Shown one piece after another: positions 1 through 5,794 of a stretch of DNA of 7,466 nt. Location of the stretch: positions 1-7,466 of the forward strand of contig SKXF01000013.1 of NCBI GenBank assembly GCA_007128555.1. Reading direction: 5' to 3'. Below the pieces are notes generated by a model, which worked only from the letters and a program-made list of their open reading frames with translations, had not been told where the DNA came from and searched no databases. This DNA comes from Clostridia bacterium (GTDB taxonomy: Bacteria; Bacillota_E; SLMV01; PUMD01). Both the position numbers and the translations under genes were made by a program. Position 1 is the first letter of the stretch, and the number at the start of each line of letters is the position of its first letter.

Positions 1-92
1 AACTTGTCTTTGCAGATCATCGGTACGATATCCTGATGCAGGAGATTGGGAGTCGGGGCGTCGTCATTGAGCACCAGGTGCTCAGCGGCTAG
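1..92 (+). CDS. 3' end of an unidentified protein (partial)
   Basis: An open frame enters from the left edge (first complete codon at base 3) and stops at TAG 90-92. It gives about 29 residues beginning LVFADHRYDILMQEIG and ending VIEHQVLSG. The segment looks like a soluble alpha/beta C-terminus, with mixed charged and beta-prone residues and no membrane segment. I do not recognise the family from so short a tail. Support for it being real comes from protein-like composition and from the hairpin that begins 8 bases after the stop, as expected at the end of a transcription unit. It converges with the - strand membrane protein gene at 141-682. Confidence 0.5.
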   Translation, partial: LVFADHRYDILMQEIGSRGVVIEHQVLSG

Positions 93-99
93 AACAACT

Positions 100-132
100 G
101 GGGCCGTGAGCGGTGGAGGACATCACGGCCCC
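100..132. terminator. hairpin between convergent genes, probable bidirectional terminator
   Basis: A perfect 10-bp inverted repeat, GGGGCCGTGA at 100-109 and TCACGGCCCC at 123-132, encloses a 13-nt loop. It lies between the stop of the + strand partial gene (92) and the end of the - strand membrane protein gene (141). The stem is very GC-rich, but neither side has a clear T run, so it is either a weak intrinsic terminator or a 3'-end stabilising hairpin. Position and perfect pairing are seen directly; the terminator role is inferred. Confidence 0.5.
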
Positions 133-140
133 GAGTGCTC

Positions 141-364
141 TCAGAACCACACCATCAGCGCAAGCCTCACGTAGAACTGGATAAAGGGCAGCACTCCCAC
201 CAGGGCGGCCAGTAGGATGGCACAGCTGAGGCTTGTCATAACCAGGACGGTCCGGTTGCCCTGTCCGGTGAAGACGGTGGGGATGATGATCAGTGATGCC
301 AGGGGAGGGATGGCGCTGAGACTCAACAGGGGTATCGCAAGGGGGAACAGGAACACCAGATCCC
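141..364 (-). pseudogene. C-terminal half of a frameshifted small membrane protein
   Basis: In the frame that stops at TGA 141-143, the stretch from about 364 downward encodes two or three strongly hydrophobic segments (starting DLVFLFPLAIPLLSL, then SLIIIPTVF, then a final block ending FYVRLALMVWF). Codon use is clean and GC-ending, so this half looks like real coding sequence. Upstream of about 365 the same frame turns into Gly/Pro-rich sequence without protein character, while the other frame (323-682) is the plausible one there. This half therefore continues the upstream gene after a one-base slip. The alternative is separate translation from GTG at about 352, with a weak GGGGAT upstream. 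Family not recognised. Confidence 0.45.
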
Positions 365-682
365 CGCTGCAGCCGTCAGATGCCACCACCGGATCGTTCC
401 CAGCCCCAACTCCCGGAGGGCCCAGGCTAAAAGGGCAGTACCCCCGATCAGCCGGAGGAATCCTGACGGTCCCGAGGCCAGCCACCAACGACCCGTTTCC
501 AGCATCACGCGCTGGCTGTTCGCCCGGTTGATCGACATGCCGGGTTCAGAATCTGCGCGATCCCATTTCATGGGAGGGATGTTCACGGCCATCTCAACGC
601 CACCGGTGATCAGCTCTGCCACGCGAGTGGAATCCTCGGGGATCGCACGGTGTACCAGGCGATATGGATTCAAGTTCATCAC
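323..682 (-). CDS. N-terminal half of a small membrane protein, frame broken near its end
   Basis: The frame runs from GTG 682 or ATG 679 to TGA 323-325. A soluble N-terminal stretch of about 55 residues (with EDSTRVAELITGGVEMAVN) is followed by a hydrophobic helix (GFLRLIGGTALLAWAL) and the start of another (RWWHLTAAAG). GGAGG at 683-687 lies directly before GTG 682, too close for it or for ATG 679; TTG at 673 has the best spacing (9 nt), so the start is unsettled. After AAAG the frame degenerates into a Cys/Pro tail and stops, while the -1 frame continues as hydrophobic protein to 141. With one extra G in the run at 362-365 the two halves join into a protein of about 180 residues with about four membrane segments. 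It is thus either a frameshifted gene, a base-calling error, or a case of -1 frameshifting. Function unknown. Confidence 0.45.
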   Translation of the reverse strand: MMNLNPYRLVHRAIPEDSTRVAELITGGVEMAVNIPPMKWDRADSEPGMSINRANSQRVMLETGRWWLASGPSGFLRLIGGTALLAWALRELGLGTIRWWHLTAAAGIWCSCSPLRYPC

Positions 683-863
683 CTCCGTGCTCTATTACGA
701 CGACGTTCGCACCTGACAACACCATAATCGCCCAATTAACCGGATGTTTCCAGATTCTCTTTCTCCCAGGGACAATCACATGTAGCGCCGGTCCCAGCTT
801 CTGCTACACGGTGTGCCAGGGCATGTGCAATAATAGACGAAGAGGCTGGCTGTTATGTTATGT

Positions 864-882
864 GCACTCATAGTGCTATACG
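864..882 (+). promoter_or_regulatory. possible extended -10 promoter with adjoining inverted repeat
   Basis: A TG-N-TATACG element (874-882) matches an extended -10 pattern in part and would start transcription near 889, about 27 bases before the dehydratase ATG. No convincing -35 hexamer is seen. Directly overlapping it is a perfect 5-bp inverted repeat, GCACT (864-868) and AGTGC (872-876), with a 3-base centre, which could be half-sites for a repressor or a small hairpin. Farther upstream, TGTAGC (781-786) and GCTACA (803-808) form another, looser inverted repeat. The rest of 683-915 shows no gene. Confidence 0.22.
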
Positions 883-901
883 CTGCTGACAAATCCGTAA
901 G

Positions 902-907
902 AAGGAG
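902..907 (+). promoter_or_regulatory. ribosome binding site that sets the dehydratase start
   Basis: AAGGAG at 902-907 lies 8 bases before ATG 916. The in-frame GTG at 907-909 overlaps this site and so cannot be the start it serves; ATG 916 is chosen instead. Confidence 0.75.
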
Positions 908-915
908 TGACAACG

Positions 916-1893
916 ATGGTTGATCCCCAGGATAAGCTCACACCGCCCACGTTTCAGGACGTGCTTCTGGCCAGGCGAAGAATCACGCCTTACCTGCGAC
1001 CCACACCGGTCTACCAATCGCCTTTGCTCGATGATGCCTTCGGCTTTGAGGCCTCTGTCAAGTGTGAAAACCTACAGCCCACGGGAGCATTCAAAGTCCG
1101 GGGGGGTCTGAATCTCCTGTCGGTGCTGCCCGAGACATTCAGGGAGCGGGGCGTGATCACGGCCTCGAGCGGAAACCACGGGCAATCCATTGCCTACGCA
1201 GGACGGACCTTCGGAACCAGGGTCATCGTTCATGTGCCAGAGAACACCAACCCCTTGAAAATCCGGACCATGGAGCTGCTGGGTGCGGACGTGGTCGCGA
1301 AGGGCATAGATTTTGACGAGGGTCGTGAAATGGCCGAGGAGCGAGCGGAGAGCGAGGGCTACTACTACATACACAATGCTAATGAGCCCTACCTGATCGC
1401 CGGGGTCGCAACGGCTGCTCTTGAGCTGCTGGAAACGGTGCCGGACCTCGAGGTATTGCTTGTTCCCATCGGTGCGGGATCGGGAGCCTGCGGAGGGGGC
1501 CTGGTGGCCAAAACCATCAACCCAGGCATCCGCCTGATTGGTGTGCAGGCGGAAGGGGCGGACGCGGTCTATCGCTCCTGGCGAGATGGAACCCTGCAAC
1601 AGACCCCGGAAATCCTGACCTTTGCGGAAGGCCTGGCCACGAGGGTCGCTTTCGAACTTCCCTTCCGAATGCTGCGGGATCTTCTCGACGACTTTCTCCT
1701 CGTCTCTGACGACGAGATGCGGGGCGGCATCCGGTTTCTGCTTGAGAACACCCACATGGTGGCAGAGGGGGCCGGGGCAGCTACGACCGCTGCGGCACTT
1801 AAACTGGGAGACGAACTGCAGGGCAAGCGCGTTGGGCTTATGCTCAGCGGAGGAAACATGAACCTGGATCGGCTCAGAGTGGCCCTGGGATGA
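916..1893 (+). CDS. PLP-dependent threonine/serine dehydratase (threonine ammonia-lyase family)
   Basis: This 325-residue fold-type II PLP enzyme most likely deaminates threonine and/or serine to 2-oxobutyrate or pyruvate plus ammonia in the cytoplasm. The PLP lysine is Lys60 in PTGAFKVRGG; the cofactor-binding SGNHGQ motif is at 85-90; the glycine loop that holds the PLP phosphate is GAGSGACGGG (186-195); and SGGN closes the site at 311-314. Length matches the catalytic domain alone: the C-terminal ACT regulatory region of biosynthetic IlvA is absent, so feedback by isoleucine is not expected. The glycine loop and the FAEGLAT motif (237-243) differ from classic TdcB/IlvA and recall the EutB-like branch linked to ectoine breakdown, so the exact substrate is open. 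No ectoine genes are visible nearby. The gene stands alone, with its own upstream region and a hairpin 30 bases after the stop. Confidence 0.9.
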   Translation: MVDPQDKLTPPTFQDVLLARRRITPYLRPTPVYQSPLLDDAFGFEASVKCENLQPTGAFKVRGGLNLLSVLPETFRERGVITASSGNHGQSIAYAGRTFGTRVIVHVPENTNPLKIRTMELLGADVVAKGIDFDEGREMAEERAESEGYYYIHNANEPYLIAGVATAALELLETVPDLEVLLVPIGAGSGACGGGLVAKTINPGIRLIGVQAEGADAVYRSWRDGTLQQTPEILTFAEGLATRVAFELPFRMLRDLLDDFLLVSDDEMRGGIRFLLENTHMVAEGAGAATTAAALKLGDELQGKRVGLMLSGGNMNLDRLRVALG

Positions 1894-1923
1894 AGCACGG
1901 AACATCCCGTCTCTGAACAGGTT

Positions 1924-1944
1924 CCCATCTCCTGTCCAGATGGG
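1924..1944 (+). terminator. weak terminator-like hairpin after the dehydratase
   Basis: CCCATCT (1924-1930) pairs perfectly with AGATGGG (1938-1944) around a 7-base loop, 30 bases past the dehydratase stop. It is followed by the pyrimidine-rich TGTCCTTCTC rather than a true T run, so termination is possible but would be inefficient. The next gene begins 82 bases further on. Confidence 0.35.
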
Positions 1945-2025
1945 TGTCCTTCTCAAGGCGGTGCTGAGCTGCTCTCTGCGACATAATATTATTGGAACGG
2001 TCGTTCTTCAACGGGGAGGGGTACG

Positions 2026-2352
2026 ATGACATTTGCCGGGGTGGAGCCAATCCTTCGGCTTTTTTTCGCCATGGTCGTCGGGGGATTGGTGGGATTTGAG
2101 CGGGAGCTCCACGATCGTCCCGCGGGGTTGCGCACCCACATTCTCGTGTGCGTGGGGGCATCGCTGCTCATGATGATCTCGGTCGAGGTCTCGCGGAGTT
2201 ATGTCGGGGTGATGCAGAGTGACCCGGCCCGAATCGCTGCCCAGGTGGTCAGCGGAATAGGCTTTCTGGGTGCCGGGACCATTTTGCGCGAGGGAGCAAC
2301 CGTGCGCGGCCTGACCACTGCGGCAGGCCTCTGGATGGCGGCAGCCCTCTGA
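2026..2352 (+). CDS. MgtC/SapB family membrane protein, cut short by in-frame TGA
   Basis: This is the membrane part of an MgtC/SapB-type inner-membrane protein, a family tied to growth at low magnesium and to virulence or acid survival in some bacteria. GGAGG at 2015-2019 lies 6 bases before ATG 2026. Family hallmarks are in order: LRLFFAMVVGGLVGFERE (10-27), RPAGLRTH (31-38), a second helix to about 54, GIGFLGAGTILREG (77-90), and VRGLTTAAGLW (93-103). The frame ends at TGA 2350-2352 (codon 109), inside what should be the last membrane helix. The same frame then continues for 121 codons with the expected rest of that helix and an ACT domain. Family members normally have Gly here (AAIGLA-like), and GGA to TGA is one base change. 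The 108-residue product would lack the end of the membrane domain and is probably non-functional unless the stop is misread or a sequencing error. Confidence 0.85.
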   Translation: MTFAGVEPILRLFFAMVVGGLVGFERELHDRPAGLRTHILVCVGASLLMMISVEVSRSYVGVMQSDPARIAAQVVSGIGFLGAGTILREGATVRGLTTAAGLWMAAAL

Positions 2353-2718
2353 CTGGCCTCCGGTGCGGGGCTGTATTTCCATGCCCTGGGGGCGACGGCG
2401 ATCGCCCTGATCTCCCTGTCACTTCTATCACGCGTGGAACTGTACGTGGCCCTAAAGCGAAGCACCGGGATCATCAGGTTGGTGTCCCAGGACCGCCCGG
2501 GTCTACTGGGCTCCGTCGGAGAGCTCGTTGGATCCCACGGCGTAAATATCACCAATATTCGGATGACACGCGAAGACGGGGACCGGATTGAGCTGTTGAT
2601 GTTCGTGGGGTTTTCGCCCCAATCAGACAAGATGGCCCTCGCCGGAGACCTGGAGGAAGTGCAGGGCGTCACGAGCGTGGAGATCCGGGGAAGGGATCTG
2701 CAGGGACCTGATGAATGA
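2353..2718 (+). pseudogene. C-terminal half of the MgtC-like gene: last helix plus ACT domain
   Basis: The sequence after the TGA stays in frame with the MgtC gene to TGA 2716-2718. It first completes the fourth hydrophobic segment (GLYFHALGATAIALISL), then gives a linker and an ACT domain from about 2467 onward, recognisable by GIIRLVSQDRPGLLGSVGEL and HGVNITNIRM, the usual beta-alpha-beta start of a ligand-binding ACT fold. In intact relatives the C-terminal cytoplasmic domain of MgtC proteins is ACT-like and presumably regulatory. The first in-frame start-like codon is GTG 2434, which has no Shine-Dalgarno sequence, so independent translation of the ACT part looks unlikely. The full reading would be a protein of 230 residues. 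Confidence 0.65.
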
Positions 2719-2910
2719 GGATTCCGCCGCTCCCCGGATGGATCCACCTCGGCACAGAAGGGCCGTCCGCAAAGACGCAGCTCGTGCATCGCAAGACATC
2801 TTCTCCTCTTCTCGTGAAGTCATCATAGACATGCATGACAGTCTTAGATCCTTCCTTTGATTACGGTCGAGATGACGCAGGATGTCGCTCAGTGAGGAGG
2901 GAGCGGTGTT

Positions 2911-2929
2911 CTGCGGGTGATCACCGCAG
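2911..2929. repeat. near-perfect palindrome, candidate operator
   Basis: CTGCGGGTGATCACCGCAG reads the same on both strands apart from one extra G in the left arm: CTGC plus G, the perfect decamer GGTGATCACC, then GCAG. With no loop, it suits a dimeric DNA-binding protein better than an RNA hairpin. It lies 209 bases upstream of the amphi-Trp start. No regulator gene is visible in the window. Confidence 0.4.
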
Positions 2930-2949
2930 GTTCAATCATCTCTGTCTTT

Positions 2950-2966
2950 AGGGCACCGGCTGAAGA
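2950..2966 (+). repeat. direct repeat copy 1 (AGGGCACCGGNTGAAGA)
   Basis: This copy matches 3042-3058 at 16 of 17 bases, differing only at the N position (C here, G there). The starts of the copies are 92 bases apart. A shorter match, GCACCGG, lies between them at 2980-2986. It may be a protein-binding site series or a duplication remnant. Confidence 0.45.
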
Positions 2967-3041
2967 TATGGACAGGCTTGCACCGGTATGATTCAATGAT
3001 CCCAGGGTCCTTCGCAGTGTCCGTTTGGGAGGTCTTACGGC

Positions 3042-3058
3042 AGGGCACCGGGTGAAGA
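3042..3058 (+). repeat. direct repeat copy 2 (AGGGCACCGGNTGAAGA)
   Basis: Second copy, 80 bases upstream of the amphi-Trp start codon. Its GCACCG (3045-3050) can also pair with CGGTGC (3067-3072) around a 16-base loop, followed by a short T4, so a weak transcript hairpin could form here. Confidence 0.45.
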
Positions 3059-3123
3059 GACCGACTCGGTGCGCTTTTCCGACCCCATGTCGATGTCAGT
3101 GGGACGAGCAAGAACGCTCAGCA

Positions 3124-3129
3124 GGGAGG
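3124..3129 (+). promoter_or_regulatory. ribosome binding site that sets the amphi-Trp start
   Basis: GGGAGG at 3124-3129 is 8 bases before GTG 3138. The upstream in-frame candidates GTG 3069, ATG 3087 and ATG 3093 have no comparable site, and the family domain begins just after 3138. Confidence 0.6.
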
Positions 3130-3137
3130 TTGTGTTG

Positions 3138-3407
3138 GTGTCTACCAGAGAAGAGGTTGTTTTTCGCAGTGAAGAGCCCCGCAGTGTCGAAGAGATCGGG
3201 GAGTTCCTGGTCCGGGTGGGCAAGAGGCTGAAGGAGAAGGGATCTTTCGGGCTCACCCAGGGAGACCAGCAGGTGGAGATTTGCCCCTCAGGCGCGACCA
3301 AGCTCGAGCTGAAGTACGAGGTGGAGGGCGGGACCAAGCATCAGTTCGAGATTGAAATCGAATGGAAACCCCAGGAAGGCGGAGGAGGAAAAGTCGACGT
3401 GACCTGA
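3138..3407 (+). CDS. amphi-Trp domain protein
   Basis: This is a small soluble protein of 89 residues whose layout fits the amphi-Trp family of unknown function. That family is built on beta strands with alternating charged and hydrophobic residues, ending in a conserved Trp. Visible here: EEVVFRSEEPRS (5-16), then a helix EEIGEFLVRVGKRLKEKG (18-35), a strand pair GLTQGDQQVEI (38-48), and the signature KLELKYEVEGG (55-65) with FEIEIEWKPQ (70-79), Trp76 being the hallmark. A short Gly-rich tail follows. GTG 3138 is chosen because of GGGAGG 8 bases upstream; a longer reading from 3069 adds 23 residues unlike the family. It is a single-gene unit, with a gene-poor region upstream and a strong hairpin downstream. 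There is no signal peptide or membrane segment, so it is probably cytoplasmic. Function unknown. Confidence 0.82.
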   Translation: MSTREEVVFRSEEPRSVEEIGEFLVRVGKRLKEKGSFGLTQGDQQVEICPSGATKLELKYEVEGGTKHQFEIEIEWKPQEGGGGKVDVT

Positions 3408-3439
3408 TGCAAGGGATGAACCCCCAGGCTGCACGCGGA

Positions 3440-3476
3440 CCGTCCCCCCGCCTGGCAACCGTGGGCAGGGGGACGG
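3440..3476. terminator. strong hairpin between convergent genes
   Basis: CCGTCCCCC (3440-3448) pairs perfectly with GGGGGACGG (3468-3476). Inside, after one C/A mismatch, GCC (3450-3452) pairs with GGC (3464-3466). It sits 32 bases past the amphi-Trp stop and 114 bases beyond the end of the - strand kinase gene, so it can serve either transcript. No T run follows on either strand, so it is a terminator candidate of the non-canonical kind or a 3'-end protector. The rest of 3408-3589 shows no gene. Confidence 0.5.
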
Positions 3477-3589
3477 CAGTTCCCATTGCGCCAGCAAGGC
3501 CTTGTTCGAGAAGACACCCCTGTGATCTTTCACGGTCCCCATGGATTCATCTGAACGGCGAACTCCGAAACAGCAACCCCAACTCTCCG

Positions 3590-5794
3590 TCATCGACCTG
3601 CATTCATCACCTGGTGGACGACACGTGAGACTTCATAGATGGTGTAGGGTTTCCGGATCACTCCCTCGAACCCGTACTCGGTGTAATTGGCCATGACAGG
3701 CTCGTCCGAATACCCGCTGGAAACAATAACCTTCACCGTTGGATCGATCTTGCGCAGTACCTGGACGGCCTCCCTGCCGCCCATTCCGCCAGGGATGGTC
3801 AGATCCATGACGACCAGGTCAAAGGGCCGTCCCGCTTCTTCTGCGTCAGTGTATGCAGCCACGGCCTCCTCGCCGTCCTTTGCCTTGTGAACCTGGTATC
3901 CGAGGCTGCACAGCATTCCCGCCATCACGTCACGAAGGCTCGCTTCATCATCCACGATGAGAATCCTTCCGGTTCCATGGATGATCTCGTGATCCTCCGT
4001 GTCAGGTAAAGATGTTTCCGTCGATGCAGGAAGGTAGATGGAGAAGGTCGCCCCCTGCCCCCTGGGCGATTCAGCGTGGATGTAGCCACCGTGGCTCCTG
4101 ATGATCGAATAGGACGTGGCAAGGCCGAGACCCTTGCCCTGTTCCTTGGTGGAGAAGAAAGGATCAAAAATCCTCCGCAGGAGATTCTCCGGAATGCCGG
4201 GACCCTCATCGGTGATGGACACCCGCGAGTAATTCCCATCCGGCAGAGGGATGTGCCCATTTTCGTCTTCCCCCTGCAGGGTGACGTTTTCACCCTGCAC
4301 CTCGATGGTACCACCCGTGGGCATGGCCTGCGTCGCGTTGATGATGATGTTGCACACAACCTGTGTAATCTGGCCCTCGTCAACTTCGGCCAGGTAGAGA
4401 TCCTCCGGCAAGGACGACCGGCACTGGACGTTGGAGCCGGCAACGGCGAACTGGATGCTATCCGAGATCAGGTCGTGAAGGGACACGGTCCTTTTCAGGG
4501 GGGCTCCACCCTTGGCAAAGGTGAAGAGCTGGTTGGTGAGGAGTTTGACCCGGTGGGTGGCGAGCTCGATATTCTCCAGGTGCCGGTTGACCACAATCGG
4601 ATCATCGTCATTCATCATGGCCAGGGTGATGTTGCCCAACACCGTGGCGAGGTAGTTGTTGAAATCATGGGCAATTCCGCCGGCGAGAATGCTGATCGAT
4701 TCGAGCCTGTCCATCTTGATCAGTTCATCTTCGATTCTCTTGCGCCGGGTGAGATTGTAGGCAGTAACCTGCACGGCAGGTTGCTCCTGGTACGTGAGCG
4801 CGGTGAAGGACAGTTCCACATCCACGGTGGTCCCTGTCATTGAAACCAGCTTCGTCGTCAGCGCTTCTTGCCCCTGTCGTTCATGTAGGGCTTCCCTGAA
4901 CTGCTGGGTGAAGATCTCCCGGTCTTCAGAGGTTATAAACTCGACCAGGTCTCTTCCGATCAGATCCTCTGGAGTTGCTATCTCCATCAACCGGGCCGAG
5001 GCATCATTGGCAAAGACAATCCCTTCGCCCGTGTGGCCTATGATGGACATGGGCAGTGCCCCGATCATCTCCTGGTAATGCTCGTTGCTCTTCTTCAGTG
5101 CGAGCGCCACCCGGTTGCGCTCGTTGATCTGGACTTGCAATGCTTCATTGGCCTTTGCCAGCTCCCGGGTTCGGTCTCTGACCTGTTTCTCAAGCTCCAG
5201 CTGGGCCTTGTTGAGCATCTCCTCGGCTTCTTTGCGTTCGGTGATGTCGGTGATCACAACGCGGAACGGAGGCGCATCCGCTCCCTCGTCCGGCGCTCCG
5301 GCCATTTCGAGGCGCGCCCAAAATTGGCTATCATCCTCTCGGGTCATTTTCAGTTCACAGGCCTTCTCGCCTCTCCCCTCGAGAAGGGCCTTGCGATGCA
5401 GGTAGTACCGGTCCTGGTCCTCCCGGGCAATGAAGCGGGTGAGGGGTCTTTGGATCAGCTGACGTCTCTGCAGACCGAGAAGCTGGGCGGCGGTGAGGTT
5501 CGCCTTCTCGATCATTCCACGCCGATCGAGGGTCACGTAGCCGATGGGAGCCAGGTCATACAATTCGAAATACTGGGCCCGGGACTCCTGCAGCTCCAGT
5601 TGTGCGCTGCGCAGATCTTCATTCTGCATTTCCAGCTCAACCTGGTAGACGCGAAGCTCGTGCACCAGCCGCCCCGCCTCTCGCGGTGAGAGCTGGTCCA
5701 GGCGTTCGGGGATGTCAGGCAGATTCCCTCTAAGGGCTTCCTTGGCACTCATTCGCAGTTCCCTGAGATTTGTACGGCATCTTCCCCTCTCCAT
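3590..5794 (-). CDS. PAS-PAS hybrid sensor histidine kinase with C-terminal receiver
   Basis: This is a soluble hybrid kinase of 734 residues with no membrane segment or signal peptide, so it senses inside the cell. Order: a helical N-terminus with the LSPREAGRLVHELRVYQVELE motif split over 35-55; PAS 1 (about 70-190) ending ITDITERKEAEE; a coiled coil (about 190-240); PAS 2 (about 240-350) ending TAYNLTRRKR; HisKA with H-box AGGIAHDFNN and phospho-acceptor His376; and HATPase with N-box Asn486, G1 DEGPGIP (529-535), F-box DPFFSTK (544-550) and G2 GKGLGLA (553-559). The receiver (about 610-734) has acidic pair Asp615/Asp616, phospho-acceptor Asp664, Ser692/Ser693 and Lys715. All catalytic residues are present. 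Start: GAGAGG (5803-5808) is 8 bases before ATG 5794, and residues 9-22 match the helix that precedes this N-terminal motif in relatives; ATG 5752 is the alternative. It probably acts with the upstream CheB/CheR-PAS protein. Confidence 0.92.
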   Translation of the reverse strand: MERGRCRTNLRELRMSAKEALRGNLPDIPERLDQLSPREAGRLVHELRVYQVELEMQNEDLRSAQLELQESRAQYFELYDLAPIGYVTLDRRGMIEKANLTAAQLLGLQRRQLIQRPLTRFIAREDQDRYYLHRKALLEGRGEKACELKMTREDDSQFWARLEMAGAPDEGADAPPFRVVITDITERKEAEEMLNKAQLELEKQVRDRTRELAKANEALQVQINERNRVALALKKSNEHYQEMIGALPMSIIGHTGEGIVFANDASARLMEIATPEDLIGRDLVEFITSEDREIFTQQFREALHERQGQEALTTKLVSMTGTTVDVELSFTALTYQEQPAVQVTAYNLTRRKRIEDELIKMDRLESISILAGGIAHDFNNYLATVLGNITLAMMNDDDPIVVNRHLENIELATHRVKLLTNQLFTFAKGGAPLKRTVSLHDLISDSIQFAVAGSNVQCRSSLPEDLYLAEVDEGQITQVVCNIIINATQAMPTGGTIEVQGENVTLQGEDENGHIPLPDGNYSRVSITDEGPGIPENLLRRIFDPFFSTKEQGKGLGLATSYSIIRSHGGYIHAESPRGQGATFSIYLPASTETSLPDTEDHEIIHGTGRILIVDDEASLRDVMAGMLCSLGYQVHKAKDGEEAVAAYTDAEEAGRPFDLVVMDLTIPGGMGGREAVQVLRKIDPTVKVIVSSGYSDEPVMANYTEYGFEGVIRKPYTIYEVSRVVHQVMNAGR

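Larger units (their letters stand above)
2719..3137. other. 419-bp stretch without a convincing gene
   Basis: All frames are broken frequently and none has family character; the longest plausible short frame (GTG 2917 to TGA, about 24 codons) has no ribosome binding site. What it does hold is a near-perfect palindrome (2911-2929), a 17-nt direct repeat (2950-2966 and 3042-3058) and a third copy of its GCACCGG core (2980-2986). It separates the MgtC-like gene from the amphi-Trp gene and presumably carries the latter's promoter and control sites, although no clear -35/-10 pair is seen. Confidence 0.5.

Noticed and set aside
323..370. DUF2892-like Cys-Pro-Leu tail at the end of the 323-682 frame
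   Set aside because: The WCSCSPLRYPC tail arises where the other frame is clearly the hydrophobic coding one, so it is most likely out-of-frame sequence and the resemblance is chance.
1072..1956. 294-codon open frame on the - strand across the dehydratase
   Set aside because: It is antisense to an enzyme with all catalytic motifs in place and has composition typical of a mirror frame.
1982..1987. CATAAT as a -10 box for the MgtC-like gene
   Set aside because: The hexamer is close to consensus, but no -35 element or extended -10 TG is present at a workable distance, so it is too weak to list.
2350..2352. TGA recoded as Gly or Trp in an alternative genetic code
   Set aside because: The dehydratase, the amphi-Trp gene and the kinase all end in TGA at the expected family length, and no other large gene here has an internal TGA.
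2350..2371. TGA as selenocysteine, with a small hairpin GCCTC/GGGGC just after it
   Set aside because: The hairpin loop starts only 8 bases after the TGA and the stem is 5 bp with a G-T pair, unlike bacterial SECIS elements. MgtC proteins are not selenoproteins and have Gly at this place.
2917..2991. Short + strand frame from GTG 2917 (about 24 codons)
   Set aside because: It begins inside the palindrome, has no Shine-Dalgarno sequence and no recognisable content.
3045..3072. ACTCGGTGC-type sequence resembling the tail of a Cas9 tracrRNA
   Set aside because: Only a few bases match. There are no CRISPR repeats, spacers or cas genes, and the match to the paired arm is short with a large loop.
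4076..4843. Long open frame on the + strand inside the kinase gene (also 5033-5689 and 5949-6683)
   Set aside because: These are antisense to well-recognised kinase and PAS coding sequence, have no ribosome binding sites and show no family motifs.
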